Shown: piece after piece, positions 12,122-24,140 of the stretch
How the letters are laid out: every line of letters starts with the position of its first letter
How positions within the stretch are numbered: position 1 is the first letter of the stretch
DNA from: Azadirachta indica
Lineage: Eukaryota > Streptophyta > Magnoliopsida > Sapindales > Meliaceae
Reading direction: 5' to 3'
NCBI GenBank assembly: GCA_022749755.1
Contig: CM040441.1
Span: 20,399,475 to 20,463,474 of the forward strand
Length of the DNA: 64,000 nt
The notes under the pieces: model-generated
Database searches by the model: none
Told to the model about the DNA's origin: nothing
What the model saw: only the letters and a program-made list of their open reading frames with translations
Translations under genes and position numbers: made by a program

Positions 12122-13678
12122 TAGTGTTGGCAATGGAGCAGGGACTTTAATCCCCAATCCCAGCCCCGATTGATTCCAAGATGGGAAGGTGATCCCCACG
12201 CCCCCCTAACCACAATTTTGACTGGGTTTGACTTACAAAATTGCATTTGTATGGTACAAACCCTAGACTTAGAACAATATTCATAATCATTTTATCATTG
12301 CACCACTTACATTTAGTTATCAATTTATGTAAATGTTATATATATATATAATTAATTAATTAAAAAGTATTATTCTTAATTGTTATTATTGATAAAAAAT
12401 AATTATATAATTTAATAATAATTTTATCCTTAACAATTATTTAAATATAATTTTATTCCTATTATTTTCTTTATAATTACTTGAAGGAACAATAATTTTA
12501 TTTTAATTTAAACTTAAATTCTAATATAATTTTGATTACAAGTATAATTATTTTCTTTCAAAAAAAAATCTCAACAAATTTATTTAATTTTTGCACATAA
12601 TTGTTATTATTCAATAATACGTCGATAATTTAAATATATATGAGTAATTATAGTTATTAAATCTGAATTATTGCATATGATAAAATTATATATTATATAT
12701 AAAAATATAAAAAATCTCAAAAATAAAGAGCATATTGATAAAAATTCCAACTATCACAAAAATAACTTTGAAGGTTAGTAAACCATAAAAATAAAAAACC
12801 TTCATATACAATATTAACAATCATCCAAGTAATTTAAGTTGACAAAAACTATTCTGACGTACAACTAATATTAACTGATTGCAAGAAAGAGATAAAAAGA
12901 TGAGAGTGACTCACTTTATTTTAACATCTATTATTTTTCCTTCATATATATTTGCAAAATAATTAATATTTAATATGTAAAATCATCATTCACATATTAT
13001 CAAAAATTGTTATGAAAATAAATTTTAATTTTTTAATAAATTAATAAGATAATTAACAATAAATCATTAATCCAATTGAGACAATTTATATAAAATATCA
13101 TAGTTAATAATAATTTTATTAGAATAAAATATGAAATTTGATTGATAATTTACTATAATTTTTCTATTAACTTATATAAATAGAAAACAAATAAGTGTGG
13201 TAATTGACTATAATATAATTTTAAATAGAATTGAAAAATTAATTAGAAAAATATATTAAATCTATCTTAGAGCTTTTAATCTTTAATAATTTTGTAAAAA
13301 AAATATTTTGACAATTGTGAGATAAATGACGGTTCTCTTTAGATCTATAATTTTTCTATATGTATAATTAAGATTTTAGAATTTTTAGAAAAATATAATT
13401 ATATTATATGAAGGACCTAATTGACTCAATAACAAAATTATAAACTTTTCTGAAGAATTTGATTCATTAAAATGAAAACAAGGAATCTTATTTAATATTT
13501 ATTGAAAGATATAGATAATTGTCATTTAACAAACAAATTTCAAAAACTTTTGTGGGAATTTGGGGCAAGTTAGGAAAAGTGAATTGTCCCCGTCCCTAAC
13601 CCGTTTTCAATTCGGGGACGAATAGTTTCTCCCGAACCTGACTCGAACGGGTCCCTGTGAAAATTTTTGCCATCTTTA
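12122..13678. mobile_element. Non-coding hAT-type element
   Basis: Left end TAGTGTTGGCAATGGAGC followed by a C-rich block with CCCCAATCCC; right end is the inverted counterpart (CCGTCCCTAACCCG ... TTTTTGCCATCTTTA), giving a degenerate inverted repeat TAxxGxTGGCAA. The flanks carry an 8-bp duplication ATTGCAAC (12114-12121) and ATTGTAAC (13679-13686), one mismatch. TIR, C/G-rich subterminal blocks and an 8-bp duplication are diagnostic of hAT. The 1.56-kb interior is AT-rich and has no transposase, so the element is non-autonomous. Its ends resemble the larger hAT element at 25764-31138. Confidence 0.8.
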
Positions 13679-13801
13679 ATTGTAACATAATAAACTCAAA
13701 ATAAATTTATTTTCAAGTATCGAGAGTCTTGTAATAATTCGAAATGGTACCTAAACAAATTGATAAAGGCTCCATTATTGGTAGGGATTATCTGCCTTTA
13801 G

Positions 13802-13976
13802 GATCTACGTGATTTGCTTCAAAATTGTCCTGCAGAGCTATTCAATACGAAAGAATATCAATATCATTGTCGCATCATCCTTCATGTTATTGGTTTGTGC
13901 AATCATTATTATTTTGTCATCGCGATTATGAAGAAGCGATTTGAATATCCCCATATACAAAATGATCAACAACTGG
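13802..13976 (+). pseudogene. Exon-like fragment of an unknown gene
   Basis: A 3' splice-site-like sequence (ATCTGCCTTTAG) precedes an open frame that starts DLRDLLQNCPAELFNTKEYQ and runs to a stop after QQLVPFS. Base composition is gene-like in an AT-rich area. I do not recognise the protein and find no other exons. It begins just beyond the hAT element. Confidence 0.35.
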
Positions 13977-13979
13977 TAC

Positions 13980-15135
13980 CATTTTCTTAATAAGGTTAAC
14001 GGAGGTTAAAGCTCATGGTTATCAAATAAAGCACTACAAATTTCGAATGTAGAGATTTTCGGTTATCCATTTGGAGCTCTAGTTAACTTATCATCTATAG
14101 CAAACATATTTACTTTTTTACAGCGAGCTAAAAATGTAAAGTAAAAATAAAAATGAAGTAATAAAAGTAAATTACTATTTTTAAAAATAAAAATGGTATG
14201 CTTGAAAGTTTACCATGCGTACTATTGATATTAATATAATTAAAAAATATTATAAAAAAAAGTAATATATATATATATATATCCACAATATTAGTGATTT
14301 CAAAAGCTTGCATTTTTATAATTTAGAATTTAAAAAATAAAATAAAATTAATTAACATTAACATTTTGATTTATAAGTCTTTCAAAAACAACAAACTTTA
14401 GTCCTTTGTAAAATAAACAAATCTTTCAATTAAAATTACCAAAATGTCCTTATTTATTTTTTTTCTCTAAAATTTAGAGGATTTCATGCATTGTTATCCA
14501 TGAAATAAAACCTGATTTTTTTTTTTTTGAAATATTATTTGATTCTTGCTTCTATAATTTGTATTAGGACAAGCCAAAAAAATTGTAAACCAAAAAATCA
14601 TTCCCAATTGACTAGTCTGGTCTAATCCAATATCAATATAGAGTTCATTAATTTAAAGAAAATAATTTTTTTTTTTGTGAGAACTAAGATTTACCTGGTT
14701 CAATTTTGATTTTAGATTCAAAAAATTAAATAGTATTGTTTAGATAAATTGTGAGATTTTGCTTAATCTAATTTTTGGTTTGCAAAATTGAAGATTTAGA
14801 TTGCAGGGTTTATTAGTTTTCTAAAGTTGAGGAATTAGGCAACATTTTAAGAAAAATAATTTTGACCTTTTTCTTTCTTCTTTTTAAATTTTCTAATAAG
14901 GTGTTGATATTTTCACCTTTCTTTGTAAAACCACCTCACTACTAAATATACCTCGCTTAAAATTTTAAAATTATGTTATTTTGTAAATAAACCCTATTTA
15001 ATATGAAAGTTATCCCTATTTAACGTTTAAATTATGTTTTAATTTTTAGACTACCTTAAATTTTAACCTAATGATAATTTGATTCCTCATATTTAATTTT
15101 TAAATACTATTTTAATTATTAACATTTAAGGGTAG
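13980..15135. other. AT-rich intergenic DNA
   Basis: No coding signal; short poly-T and TA runs (14268-14282). Nothing recognisable. Confidence 0.45.
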
Positions 15136-15137
15136 TA

Positions 15138-15610
15138 ATTTTTGACATGATCTGTCAACCTGATATAAATATGACACGAAGTTAATAGGTTTGGGTGAAC
15201 TTAAAATGACACGATTAATAAATGATTTATAATAATGTGACACGATTAATAATTGGGTTGAGTTCGAATTTAGAAGTCTTGACACTTGAATTCATTTATA
15301 TGACATGATTAATTATTTAAATAATCATTTTATATCAACTTATTTACAATTTCAATATATTTATTTTATATTTTTCACATTTTAAAGTATTTAATTATAT
15401 TTTTAATATTATAAAAAGTATTTAATACTATATAAAATAAAATTTAGTATTAGCATTTGCATAAGTAATATTATAAATATGTTAGAATATATATTAAAAT
15501 ATTAAAAAAACTATGTTAAAGGGATGATACGATTATCAAATAGACCTAGTTACGTTTAGCTTAAAATTTAATACAACACGAATACGATGTATCAACTTGA
15601 ATTGCCACCT
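15138..15610. repeat. Possible MITE-like remnant
   Basis: Several copies of GACACGATTAATAA/GACATGATTAATT and a GGTTTGGGTGAAC block, ending near GAATTGCCACCTC. These resemble small hAT-like MITEs whose ends read GGTGGCAATTC. No target duplication was found, so this is tentative. Confidence 0.3.
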
Positions 15611-17755
15611 CTATAACTGTAACCATTCTTAGAGGTTTTAGTTTTATAACTTAAAATGAATAAATTTGATAAATGCTCACTTGTAACCCTGAGCATATTG
15701 TAGATGTGGGTTTACCTAATGTTCACATGTAACCATTTTCTCAATTAAGGGAGTTGGCCTAACATTTGTCTAAGGATCATAAACTTATATGAAGAACATA
15801 GTAGTTGCAATTTTAGAGGGTTTCTTGGACTTGGAGGTATAAGTTTTCAACAAGCTTCAATTGACACTTATGTGACGGTACATAGGAGCAAATGTAGTCT
15901 AGCAAACAATGAATTGGAAACATGATTGTTGATTCGGGATATTACCCTACTTGCATCAAGGCTTGATGTAGGACCAGTGGATTGCTATACAGGTGGTCAG
16001 CAGCTGGTCACCACTTAGTCTACGTCTTTAACCCAACAAGGTGGTTCTCAGCCAATCCCAAAGAAGTTTCCTAAGTGTCTTTATAGGTGAGATGGCACGT
16101 GTGTTCAAGCTTCAATCCAGACAAATTTATTCTTTCTCCTATAACTAAACCAGCTTCTTTAGATAACCTGCAGTCACAATATGAGCTTAGAACGAGGTTG
16201 CCGGAGACTATCCGACAAGTCCATTCTGATGCTTAAGTTAGCATACTACCGGAGCTATTAGGGTTCAGAAGGCCTCCCTCTTACACGAAAAAAAAAGCCA
16301 AGGTGAAAAAAGCACAAATGTGGCTAACACGACAAACCCCAAACAAGTAATCCAAGGGGAAGGTTGGTGAGTGTAGTGATGGTATAGAGAACAAATGAAG
16401 AATAACTAAAAACAATAATGGCAAAAGTGTGTTTAATGGAAGAGCCAAAAATGAGAGAATATTGGTGTTTTTTAAAAGGTGGACCTTCATCCCTTAAACT
16501 TAGAGAAAAGCAAGTTTTTATATCAGGGGCCATGCTTTACTATGATGTTGGGCTACGGTTGCCCTAACTCCCCCTTTGTTTTTTCCTTAGGTGGCCTCTT
16601 GTTCCCCCTTCCGAGTAGGTCCTAACCTCATAACCCGTGGCGAATGAAGAGTGGTTGGCTTTGCCTTATTTAAACCCTCTTGTGACACGTCATTTCTTAT
16701 TTATTTGGGAGAGTATCTCATCCTTTGCTTGCCACGTGATGCAGCCTTACTTGTTCCCTACTGTCATGCAGTCCCACCCGCTACTAACCTGGCTCCTGCC
16801 AAGTTCAGGTGCTATCTGTTGCTTGTCTGGCTATACCTGGTTAGGTGATTCCTCCTTGATATTTGTTGACTTAAATCTTTCCTATTCAAACATAACGGCT
16901 ACTAAGAGTCATATCCCCAAATTTATGAGATTGGTTTAACGTAAGGATCACTTTTCCTGCTCCTTTTACGTGAACTAAGTTGCTTGAATACGTGGTGTGG
17001 CGCCCCCTTACTGATTGCCTCCTCGATAGATAGTTCGTTAGGAGTCTGACTCGATCTCAGTGGGCATTGTCCCTATTAGGTCTGAGTGGGGCTCTTGCTT
17101 AATTGTTAGTAGGGCACTTCATGAGATGGATCGTCCCATAAGGTGTTAGCCATGACCCTATGGACTTGCATACCGCCACTTATTCAGCTCATATTTTTCT
17201 CGTAACAATGATTATGATGAGAGAAAAGTAAGGATTGTAGTCAAAGCTTGGTTTGACTAGTGATACAAATGGATAATCTCCCAATATTGTTGTAATACGA
17301 CAAAATACCCAAAAACGACTAAGGGTTTCATATAAACAAACTAGGTGTTTCCTAATATATTTTTACTAGAAAACCTGAGATTTTAACTCTAGGATGGTAG
17401 TAAAAAATCTAAAATGCCTAAGATCTTCCTAATTTGCAAACAAACCTTAGGTTTTATGATAAGGGAACGTGATGCTTTAGGGTTTTATGGTTCAGAAATG
17501 TAACGTGTATATGATTATGCAGCTAAATTATATGTGAATAAAAAGTGCAAGGATGGAGTTTGATACCTTTATATTGCAAAAGATCATTAATTTGTAGAGT
17601 ATGGGTGTGTAGTACGACGCGAACTCATATTATGATAATTTTTAACTCAAAAGAACTTTTTTTTCTCTTTAAAAAATAGGAATTTTAGGCAAAAATAAAT
17701 TTTGTTTTCTCACTTTTTAACAAAACATAGAGTAAAACAATTATAACTAAATGGA
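15611..17755. other. Non-coding stretch with a GC-richer LTR-like block
   Basis: From about 15950 to 17220 the DNA is less AT-rich, with phrases such as GTTGCCGGAGACTATCCGAC and CTGATGCTTAAGTTAGC, and a TATA-like TTTTTATATCA at 16514-16524. This looks like LTR or transposon non-coding sequence (inference). The ORFs inside it (16281-16533 minus, 16637-16939 plus) show no domain. A second copy was not found in the window. Confidence 0.35.
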
Positions 17756-17759
17756 AAAT

Positions 17760-17895
17760 ATAGTTGACTGGATTTGCTTCTAAATTTGACCAGTACATAA
17801 AGTTCAGTTGACCAGAAAATTCAACTGATATGCTTCCAAAATTTGATCAACCAGATAAAAATTTTAGTTGACCAAATTTGCTTCTCAATTTGAAA
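17760..17895. repeat. Short diverged tandem repeats
   Basis: Imperfect units of about 60 bp built on TTGACCAGAAAATT/TTGACCAAATTTGCTTC (for example 17763, 17810, 17868). They border the 3' end of the NLR relic. Confidence 0.45.
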
Positions 17896-18042
17896 AGTTT
17901 TCATTTCGGTCTTGCTTTTAGATTTAAAAATATTGCAGCCCAGTCGCAAAATTTGATCAATCAGCTTATAATGTATGCAATTTTGTAGAGTTAAAACTCT
18001 TGTACTGGTTAATGACATCAATCATTCAAGTGGCAAAAATAG

Positions 18043-19862
18043 TGTAGTATTCAAATTTTTTTTAATTAATGCATATATACAGAAATTAAAATAATAATGA
18101 TAATAAGAATAAGAATGTTCATTTGGAATAGATTATTTACTTATGGATGGATGAGTCTATATTTTACAAGAAAAGGATTAATGAGTAATAAGATTTTAGA
18201 TTATAGGTAAGAAGGTAAAAAATATAGAGTTTAGGGGTTTGAATGGAAATTGAGAGTCAAAAAATGTTTCTTGTCAATATGCTTAATCGGTGGAATAAAG
18301 AAATGAACGAAATGAACTGAAAAAAAAAAGAAGAAAAAGAGAGAATGAAAGGAAAAAAGGGCATGTGGCAATGTGTTGGCACAATAAAAGAAAACCAAAT
18401 ATTAGATGGGAAGGAAAGGTGAGGCGGTAGGTATTTTATATAAATTCGAGCTTTGCTTTTGTTTATTACAAAAGGAAAATTAAAAGCTAAAGACATAACC
18501 CAAGAGAAGAGGAGAAAGGAAGGAAGAATGTTCGGTTTAAATTTATATTTTTAGATGATTGATTTTGGTTTTGTAAATTAGTAAATTATATATTTTAGTT
18601 GTAAAATATTAAACTATTAGTTTATAGATATATGTTTAAAATATATATATACATATTTTAAGTAAGTAGATTTGAATTTTTGGATCATCATTCATTATTA
18701 TTTGTTAAATTGATATTATGAGGTGATTGGAAGGATAAGGACAAACAAATAAAAGCATAAAATTGTCACATGTTTGTAAAGTATGGACAAACCAATAGAG
18801 ACATAAAATTGTCACACGTTTGTCAGGTAAGTATTTATATACATTTGGTGGATTTTAGTTTTAAAATTAAAAAATAGAGTGTTTTATTATAGTTAATATT
18901 TTGATAAATACGTATGAAATTCCTGAATCACCACATGTTCATCCAATTAATTGTTTTTTGAATCGAATTTAAATAGTAATTTTTATATGAATGTTAAATT
19001 TTCAAATATAGTGAGAAAATTGTATCAACAAGTGTTGTGTTTTTATAAATGTATGATTTGTATGGAAATGTTGTAAATATATTTGATAAATGAAAATGTG
19101 ATGGCCATGATTATTATTGTGATGTGACACTGGTGTGTGGGGTGACGATTTCTAAGAATAATGTTCCTAAAATGCGTTTTCGTTTGGGGCGATGGTCTCT
19201 AAGAATAATACCCTTAAATTACATTTCTGTTGGGATGACGATCTCTGGAAATAATGTCCCTAAAATACGTATGACTAGTTTTTGAAGCGGCGGTTCTTCA
19301 GAATAATGCATGTAAAGTATGCAAATACAAAATTTATGAAAATTTTTTTATATAATGGAATTAATGTATTTTATGTTGTTTGTATGAATATTGAAATTGA
19401 AAATTTGATTTAATGTCTTACTATACTCTTTGTTGGAAATTAAAAAGTGTTTTCGTGTTCAAATTTGTTTATTATAAATTTTAAAACTACTTTTGTGTGT
19501 AAATGTTTACTGGACATTAGTTTATCTCAACTTTTCAGATTTAGGTGACGCAGAAGATTCTTATAAATAAAAAACAAAAGGGTACTTTAGGATAAAAATT
19601 TTACTACTTTTGAAACTATATGTAATTATAGGAGCAGAATCTTGTAAATTATAGTTTTGATGTTATTTCTATATTTGTACTTGAATTTTAGAAGTCATGA
19701 AACTAATTATATTTTGTTGAATAATGAAATGAAGTAATTGGTGTTTAATTTTATTGGAAATATTTAGAGTGAAATTTTAAAATTTATAGGATTACATATA
19801 TGATGTATATTATATTATAACAGAAATTCTGTCGAAATTTCATAGAATTAAGGGATATTACA
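18043..19862 (+). mobile_element. Solo LTR of family X, copy B
   Basis: Starts TGTAGTATTC and ends GGGATATTACA, flanked by a perfect 5-bp duplication AATAG at 18038-18042 and 19863-19867. Length 1820 bp. It is colinear with copies A (1-1352) and C (56748-58472). A TATATAA box lies near 18436. No internal retrotransposon region exists, so it is a solo LTR formed by recombination between two LTRs. The GGGATRTTACA end is common in Ty3/gypsy chromovirus-type LTRs (inference on class). It sits inside the NLR relic. Confidence 0.88.
19130..19330 (+). repeat. Tandem repeats inside LTR copy B
   Basis: About four units of roughly 50-60 bp with GACGATTTCT/GGCGATGGTCTCT cores followed by AAGAATAAT and CCCTAAA. 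Equivalent to 655-830 and 57785-57945. Confidence 0.6.
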
Positions 19863-21377
19863 AATAGCGATGTCTCTGTATTGAAATATCCATAATTTCA
19901 TTAAATTAGGAAGTGGTTTTAAAGCTTCTTGAAGTTTTTGATCATCATCTTTCTTCCATATCTCTTCTTCATTCAATCAATCAAAATAAAGGTACAAAAC
20001 ACAGAAGGATTTTTTTTTTTTATGCTTTTGTCAATTTCCAATTTTTTAAACTTGTCCACATCTAACATATTACCCAACCATTTTATAAACATTCTTGACA
20101 GATTTAAAGTTTTTTTTTTCTCCACAGATTTAAGGCTATAGTCTTGCTTATCACACTAGCACCCACAGGAAACACTCAAAGGTTGATTAATTCCTACTAG
20201 CATGTACGTCAAATCAACGGTACCTAAATTTAGTAAATTTGTCATGTTAATTAATATTCTAATCTCTTAAATAGTTTTTCAAGATATGTGCACCCACTAA
20301 CATTTAATATTTGAGATTATACAACTTAGATAATATCTCAAGTAATTTTTCTACAGATTGACCCCCAACATAAGATAATCTCAGATGTTTGAATTTTTCT
20401 ATCTTTGTCATAATATCTTTAATAAACTTTCCGGTATAACCAATGCATTTAATCTTGTCAATTTATCAAATTACCTTAAGTAGGAAATTAACGAATGAAT
20501 TAAGATATTATACAACCTTTAGCCTTACACATAAGAACAAAATAAATTCGTTTTATGAATGGTTAATATAGAATGACAAGAATTTTCCTCCTCAAAAGAA
20601 TCTATAGATGGTTCATCACAACCATTAATTTTTGTTGTGAGACATTTTTTCTTGCATATAAATGGGGTGAAGTCATATAGAATACTACACATATTCGACA
20701 AAATATATATCATCATCACTAAAATTATCAATATTTTGGAAGAAAGAGGGTGGTGCCAGAATGTTAAAATGTATATTACCAATTGCAACTATCTTGATAC
20801 ACATATATTATAAGAAAATTTTGAAAGATGAGAATTTGAAATAAGGTAAAAGCTTAGGGCCTATTTGATTTAGTATTCAGACAGGATTTTCAGTTTTAAA
20901 AAAAAATACAAAAAAATAAAGTATTTGTCTAAATTTTTCTAAATTTTATGCAAAATAGGTTTTGGATAGAATTTTCAAAATTAGTGTAAAATTAAAAAAC
21001 AAAAAAAAGTCATTTTTTGTGATTTTTGTTAACAGTATCCAAATCAATTTCAAATAAAATTTTTTTAAAACTTAAAATTTTAATTTTAAAAATTTTTTAT
21101 TTATAATATATATAATCTAGATTTTAAAATTTTAAAATATTTCACTTACCATATTTATTTATATTATCTTTAAAAAAAATTTTATTCTTAATTATTTCTT
21201 CTACTCCTATTCATTATTTAGTTATGTTTTCAAAATTTTTGTTAGATGTTACAAAATATTTTATAATTTTTTTTATTTGATTGATAATTTTAATCAAGAT
21301 TTTTTATTGATATTATTTGTTTTTTTTATTCAAATAAATTATGTATAATTTGTTGCTAATTAATTTACATGAAAAAT

Positions 21378-21411
<34 letters not shown>
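21378..21411. repeat. (TA)n(GA)n compound microsatellite
   Basis: About seven TA units directly followed by about nine AG units. Confidence 0.9.
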
Positions 21412-21603
21412 CCTCTTAGAAGTTCTTAAAAGAAAGAAAACCCTGATAAAAAGTTATAACTAATGGAAGAAACTCTAGTTATTAGTTTTGAGACATCATT
21501 ATTTTACATAATTTTAGTGAAGCTTTAGAGTACATAAAATTGGATTTTTATTATTGAATCAATAACAAATTTCCGAATTTATTGACAACATATTAAATTA
21601 GAA

Positions 21604-21616
21604 TGTGTGTGTGTGC

Positions 21617-21649
<33 letters not shown>
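21604..21649. repeat. (TG)n and (TA)n microsatellite
   Basis: A short TG run followed by about 15 TA units. Confidence 0.9.
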
Positions 21650-21650
<1 letters not shown>

Positions 21651-22234
21651 CACTTCATATAATTTTATCAGAGTAAAATTAAAAAGTGAAAATTTTTTAT
21701 ATAATATTTTGCATTAATATATTTAAAATAATAATTAGAGTAATTAACTGTTAGTCATTTCTAAAATTTTGATATAAAATTATTCTCAAAAACATATTTA
21801 ATCAAACAAATGTTCTTTGTTCTTTTTACATACTATATTGAATATGCTTTCTTATTTTTTAAAATTTAAAACAGTTTTCAAATATTATATCAAACAAATT
21901 TTGAAATATTAAAAAAATTGACAATACATCTCAAATTTTTGAATTGAATCCTAATTTTTCAAAACAATTTTCGCATTACATATCAAATAGGTACTTAGTT
22001 TTAGCAAACCACTCTCCAAACAAGATAATACGTTCTTTAATTTGGGAAATCTTTCTATGCCTTTGACCTTAAATGTGGGTCACAAATTAAAAGTAACTAA
22101 AAAACTAACCCGTTACTAGCATAAATTTTAATCTAATAGAAAGAATAATTAAATGAATTAATAGTTAAGCACTTATCATTTCCCCTACCTTGGGATAATC
22201 CTTGTCCATAAGGATGTAATTTCAATTAGGAGCC

Positions 22235-22870
22235 TTTTTTCTACATAACCATCAAATCCATTAATATTTTATCTTTTTTCTCCTTTTTCATCTTTAACAT
22301 GATATGTTTCAATCATAAAAAGTAGAGGATTTGGGCATTTATATCCAAAAGAAAATTTACGATTACAATAATGACAAAGTTCACATTCCTTGTGCTCTTT
22401 TACTTCACTTAGGGGCAATCATTTATATGTTGATGGAGTGGGATAACTTGGTAGAGTTCCTAACAAACTTGCATTGGCATTTTTCTACTTAAATTAAAAT
22501 TTTCTTCCAAAAGTTGGGCAAATTCAAATGCCATAGATAGTGAGCGAGGTTTTTAATCTTTACCTCTGAATGAATTTCATCAATAAGTCCCCCGATAAAG
22601 CAACCAATTTCTACCAATTAAGAAAGTAGTTCAAAATTTTTCTTCATAGGCTAGTGCAGTAGTAATTTGCTTTAGTTGGGACAAAATTTCTGATACATCC
22701 ATAAATTTTGTAAAATCATACCTGGTCATGAGTAATATTTCTAAGAATTTAGTTCAAGTGACTGCTTCTCTTATCTTCATCAGTCAATAATACCATTGAA
22801 GTTTGCCTTTTTCAAGGTGGAATGCTGCCAATTAAACTTCTACCCTCTTACAATATTTGGTACTAAAAAT
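22235..22870 (-). pseudogene. Ty3/gypsy (chromovirus-type) gag remnant
   Basis: On the minus strand, AAFHLEKGKLQWYY (near 22830) matches the capsid core (AAFHLEGEAxxW). LIGCFIGGLIDEIHSEVK (near 22580) matches the L..GFIxGLxxEI..EV signature. PLSEVKEHKECELCHYCNRK followed by FSFGYKCPNPLLFMIE (22340-22430) is the LCYxCDEKF.pGHrCK..LF zinc-knuckle region, with its His replaced by Tyr. The frame is broken several times. No LTRs or pol were found with it. Confidence 0.75.
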
Positions 22871-24120
22871 ATTGTTCTGCCCTATAAATCTAATCATTTG
22901 TATCTTTTACATTAAATTTGTTGTTCTACGCTATAAAAAGGAATACTTGACAGAAAAGTCTTAACTTTAATTTGTATATCATAATTTTTTGATATTTATA
23001 TGACACAATTTACTTTTATTAGAAATTATGATACATAAAAAAAATTACGTAAAGAATTTTTATATATATTATTTATCAGTTTTGTTTTGGGATATTATAA
23101 AAAGAAAAAACTCTCTCTTTTTCACAGAGAACCCTTTTTTCTAGGGTTTAAACTTTCTTTTTTCAAATCAACCTTCTTCGTTTGGTTAACTCATAAATTA
23201 ACTCACTGATTCTGATATTTACTTCACTATCAATAAGATCTTGATTGTTGCTTGCCAATATACTCACCGATTCGCAGAGAGAGATGATTCGAAGAATGGG
23301 TGAGGTGTATGTCGAAAATATTGTGGTAGTTTGTGATGGGAGATATTTATGTGTTCCCACTTGGTGCCTCTCTCAAAATCTCTTAGTCTCTCTTTTAATC
23401 TTCTAATGAGCCTTTTAATCATAATAAATGGTGCGTAATGATTCAATATCAGTAGCAGGACGTTTATCTTGTTTGATATATACATATTATCAATCAATCA
23501 AGTTTTAAACATTACGGATTTAAATTATTGATTTATAATCAATTCAAATTGTTTGCAGTATTAGAAAAGTTTATTTATTTTTATTTTATTATGTTTATAA
23601 CTATTTTTGTATCGTTGTTTTGATTGTAATATTAGAATCTGTTTAGTAATTGTTTTTATTATGGACAGTAATGCTACTTGTTATTGTTTCTTGAAAGTTT
23701 ATTTATGAATAGAATATTGATAACTATTCTTAACTCTGAGACAACATTGTATTTGTTTGAAAAGGAATAGGATTGGAGTTTTATTTAAGCCAAATTAAAT
23801 ATATTTAGAATTGGTTTATTTGAATTCCATAAAATATGATTTTGGGATTCTTTATGTTATTTTAACTTATTAAATTTAACAGATTTTTTATCAATTGGAA
23901 ATAGACGTGTGCAACTACAATAAAATGTCTTAAGTTTTACATTTTATTAAATCAAGTATATTTAGTGTTTACGACATTTGAGCAGACTATATGGTTAGAG
24001 CTTAGTTTATTGGCATCATGTTTTCTCTTTTTTTTCCAATTTAATTACTTAATGCCATTGAGGTCTATAGGATGAAGATTCTTGTAGGTACAAGTGAAGG
24101 AACACAATAGCGTCTACTTA
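22871..24120. other. Intergenic DNA with a telo-box-like motif
   Basis: Mostly AT-rich. At 23141-23155 a CTAGGGTTTAAAC motif (telo-box type) follows pyrimidine-rich DNA that resembles a 5' UTR, but no downstream gene was found. Minus ORFs at 23163-23497 have no known domain. Confidence 0.35.
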
Positions 24121-24140
24121 ATTTTTTTTTTTTTTTCCAG

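Larger units (their letters stand above)
17880..20800 (-). pseudogene. CC-NBS-LRR (NLR) resistance-gene relic, interrupted
   Basis: Read on the minus strand from 20800. SFFQNIDNF and ILYDFTPFICKKKCLTTKIN, then DEPSIDSFEEENSCHSILTI, match the segment after the NB-ARC winged-helix domain of RGA-type CNLs (MHDIVHDFAQFLTKNEC...EEP.DSF.EKVRH). Then KIEKFKHLRLSYV, LSKLYNLKY and NVSGCTYLEKL are LRRs at about 20130-20460. KWLGNMLDVDKFKKLEIDKS (about 20040-20100) matches the LGNVxDVxEAKxAEL linker. KLQEALKPLPNLMKLWIFQY (19870-19960) matches the LLEALQPPPNLxxLxI block. After the solo LTR, LMSLTSTRVLTLQNC (about 17960-18015) continues with the following LRR. Many stops and frameshifts are present. The P-loop part is missing and the relic stops shortly before the element at 20857. 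Confidence 0.8.
20857..21994. mobile_element. PIF/Harbinger-like non-coding element
   Basis: Left end GGGCCTATTTGATTTAGTAT and right end, on the opposite strand, GTACCTATTTGATATGTAAT form imperfect inverted repeats. Both ends abut TTA (20854-20856 and 21995-21997), the typical 3-bp target of this superfamily. The interior is very AT-rich with TA, GA and GT microsatellites and no transposase. A TTA duplication is weak evidence in AT-rich DNA. Confidence 0.5.

Noticed and set aside
23141..23155. Telo-box-like motif as a promoter element
   Set aside because: No gene with supporting exons lies downstream, so it is only mentioned.
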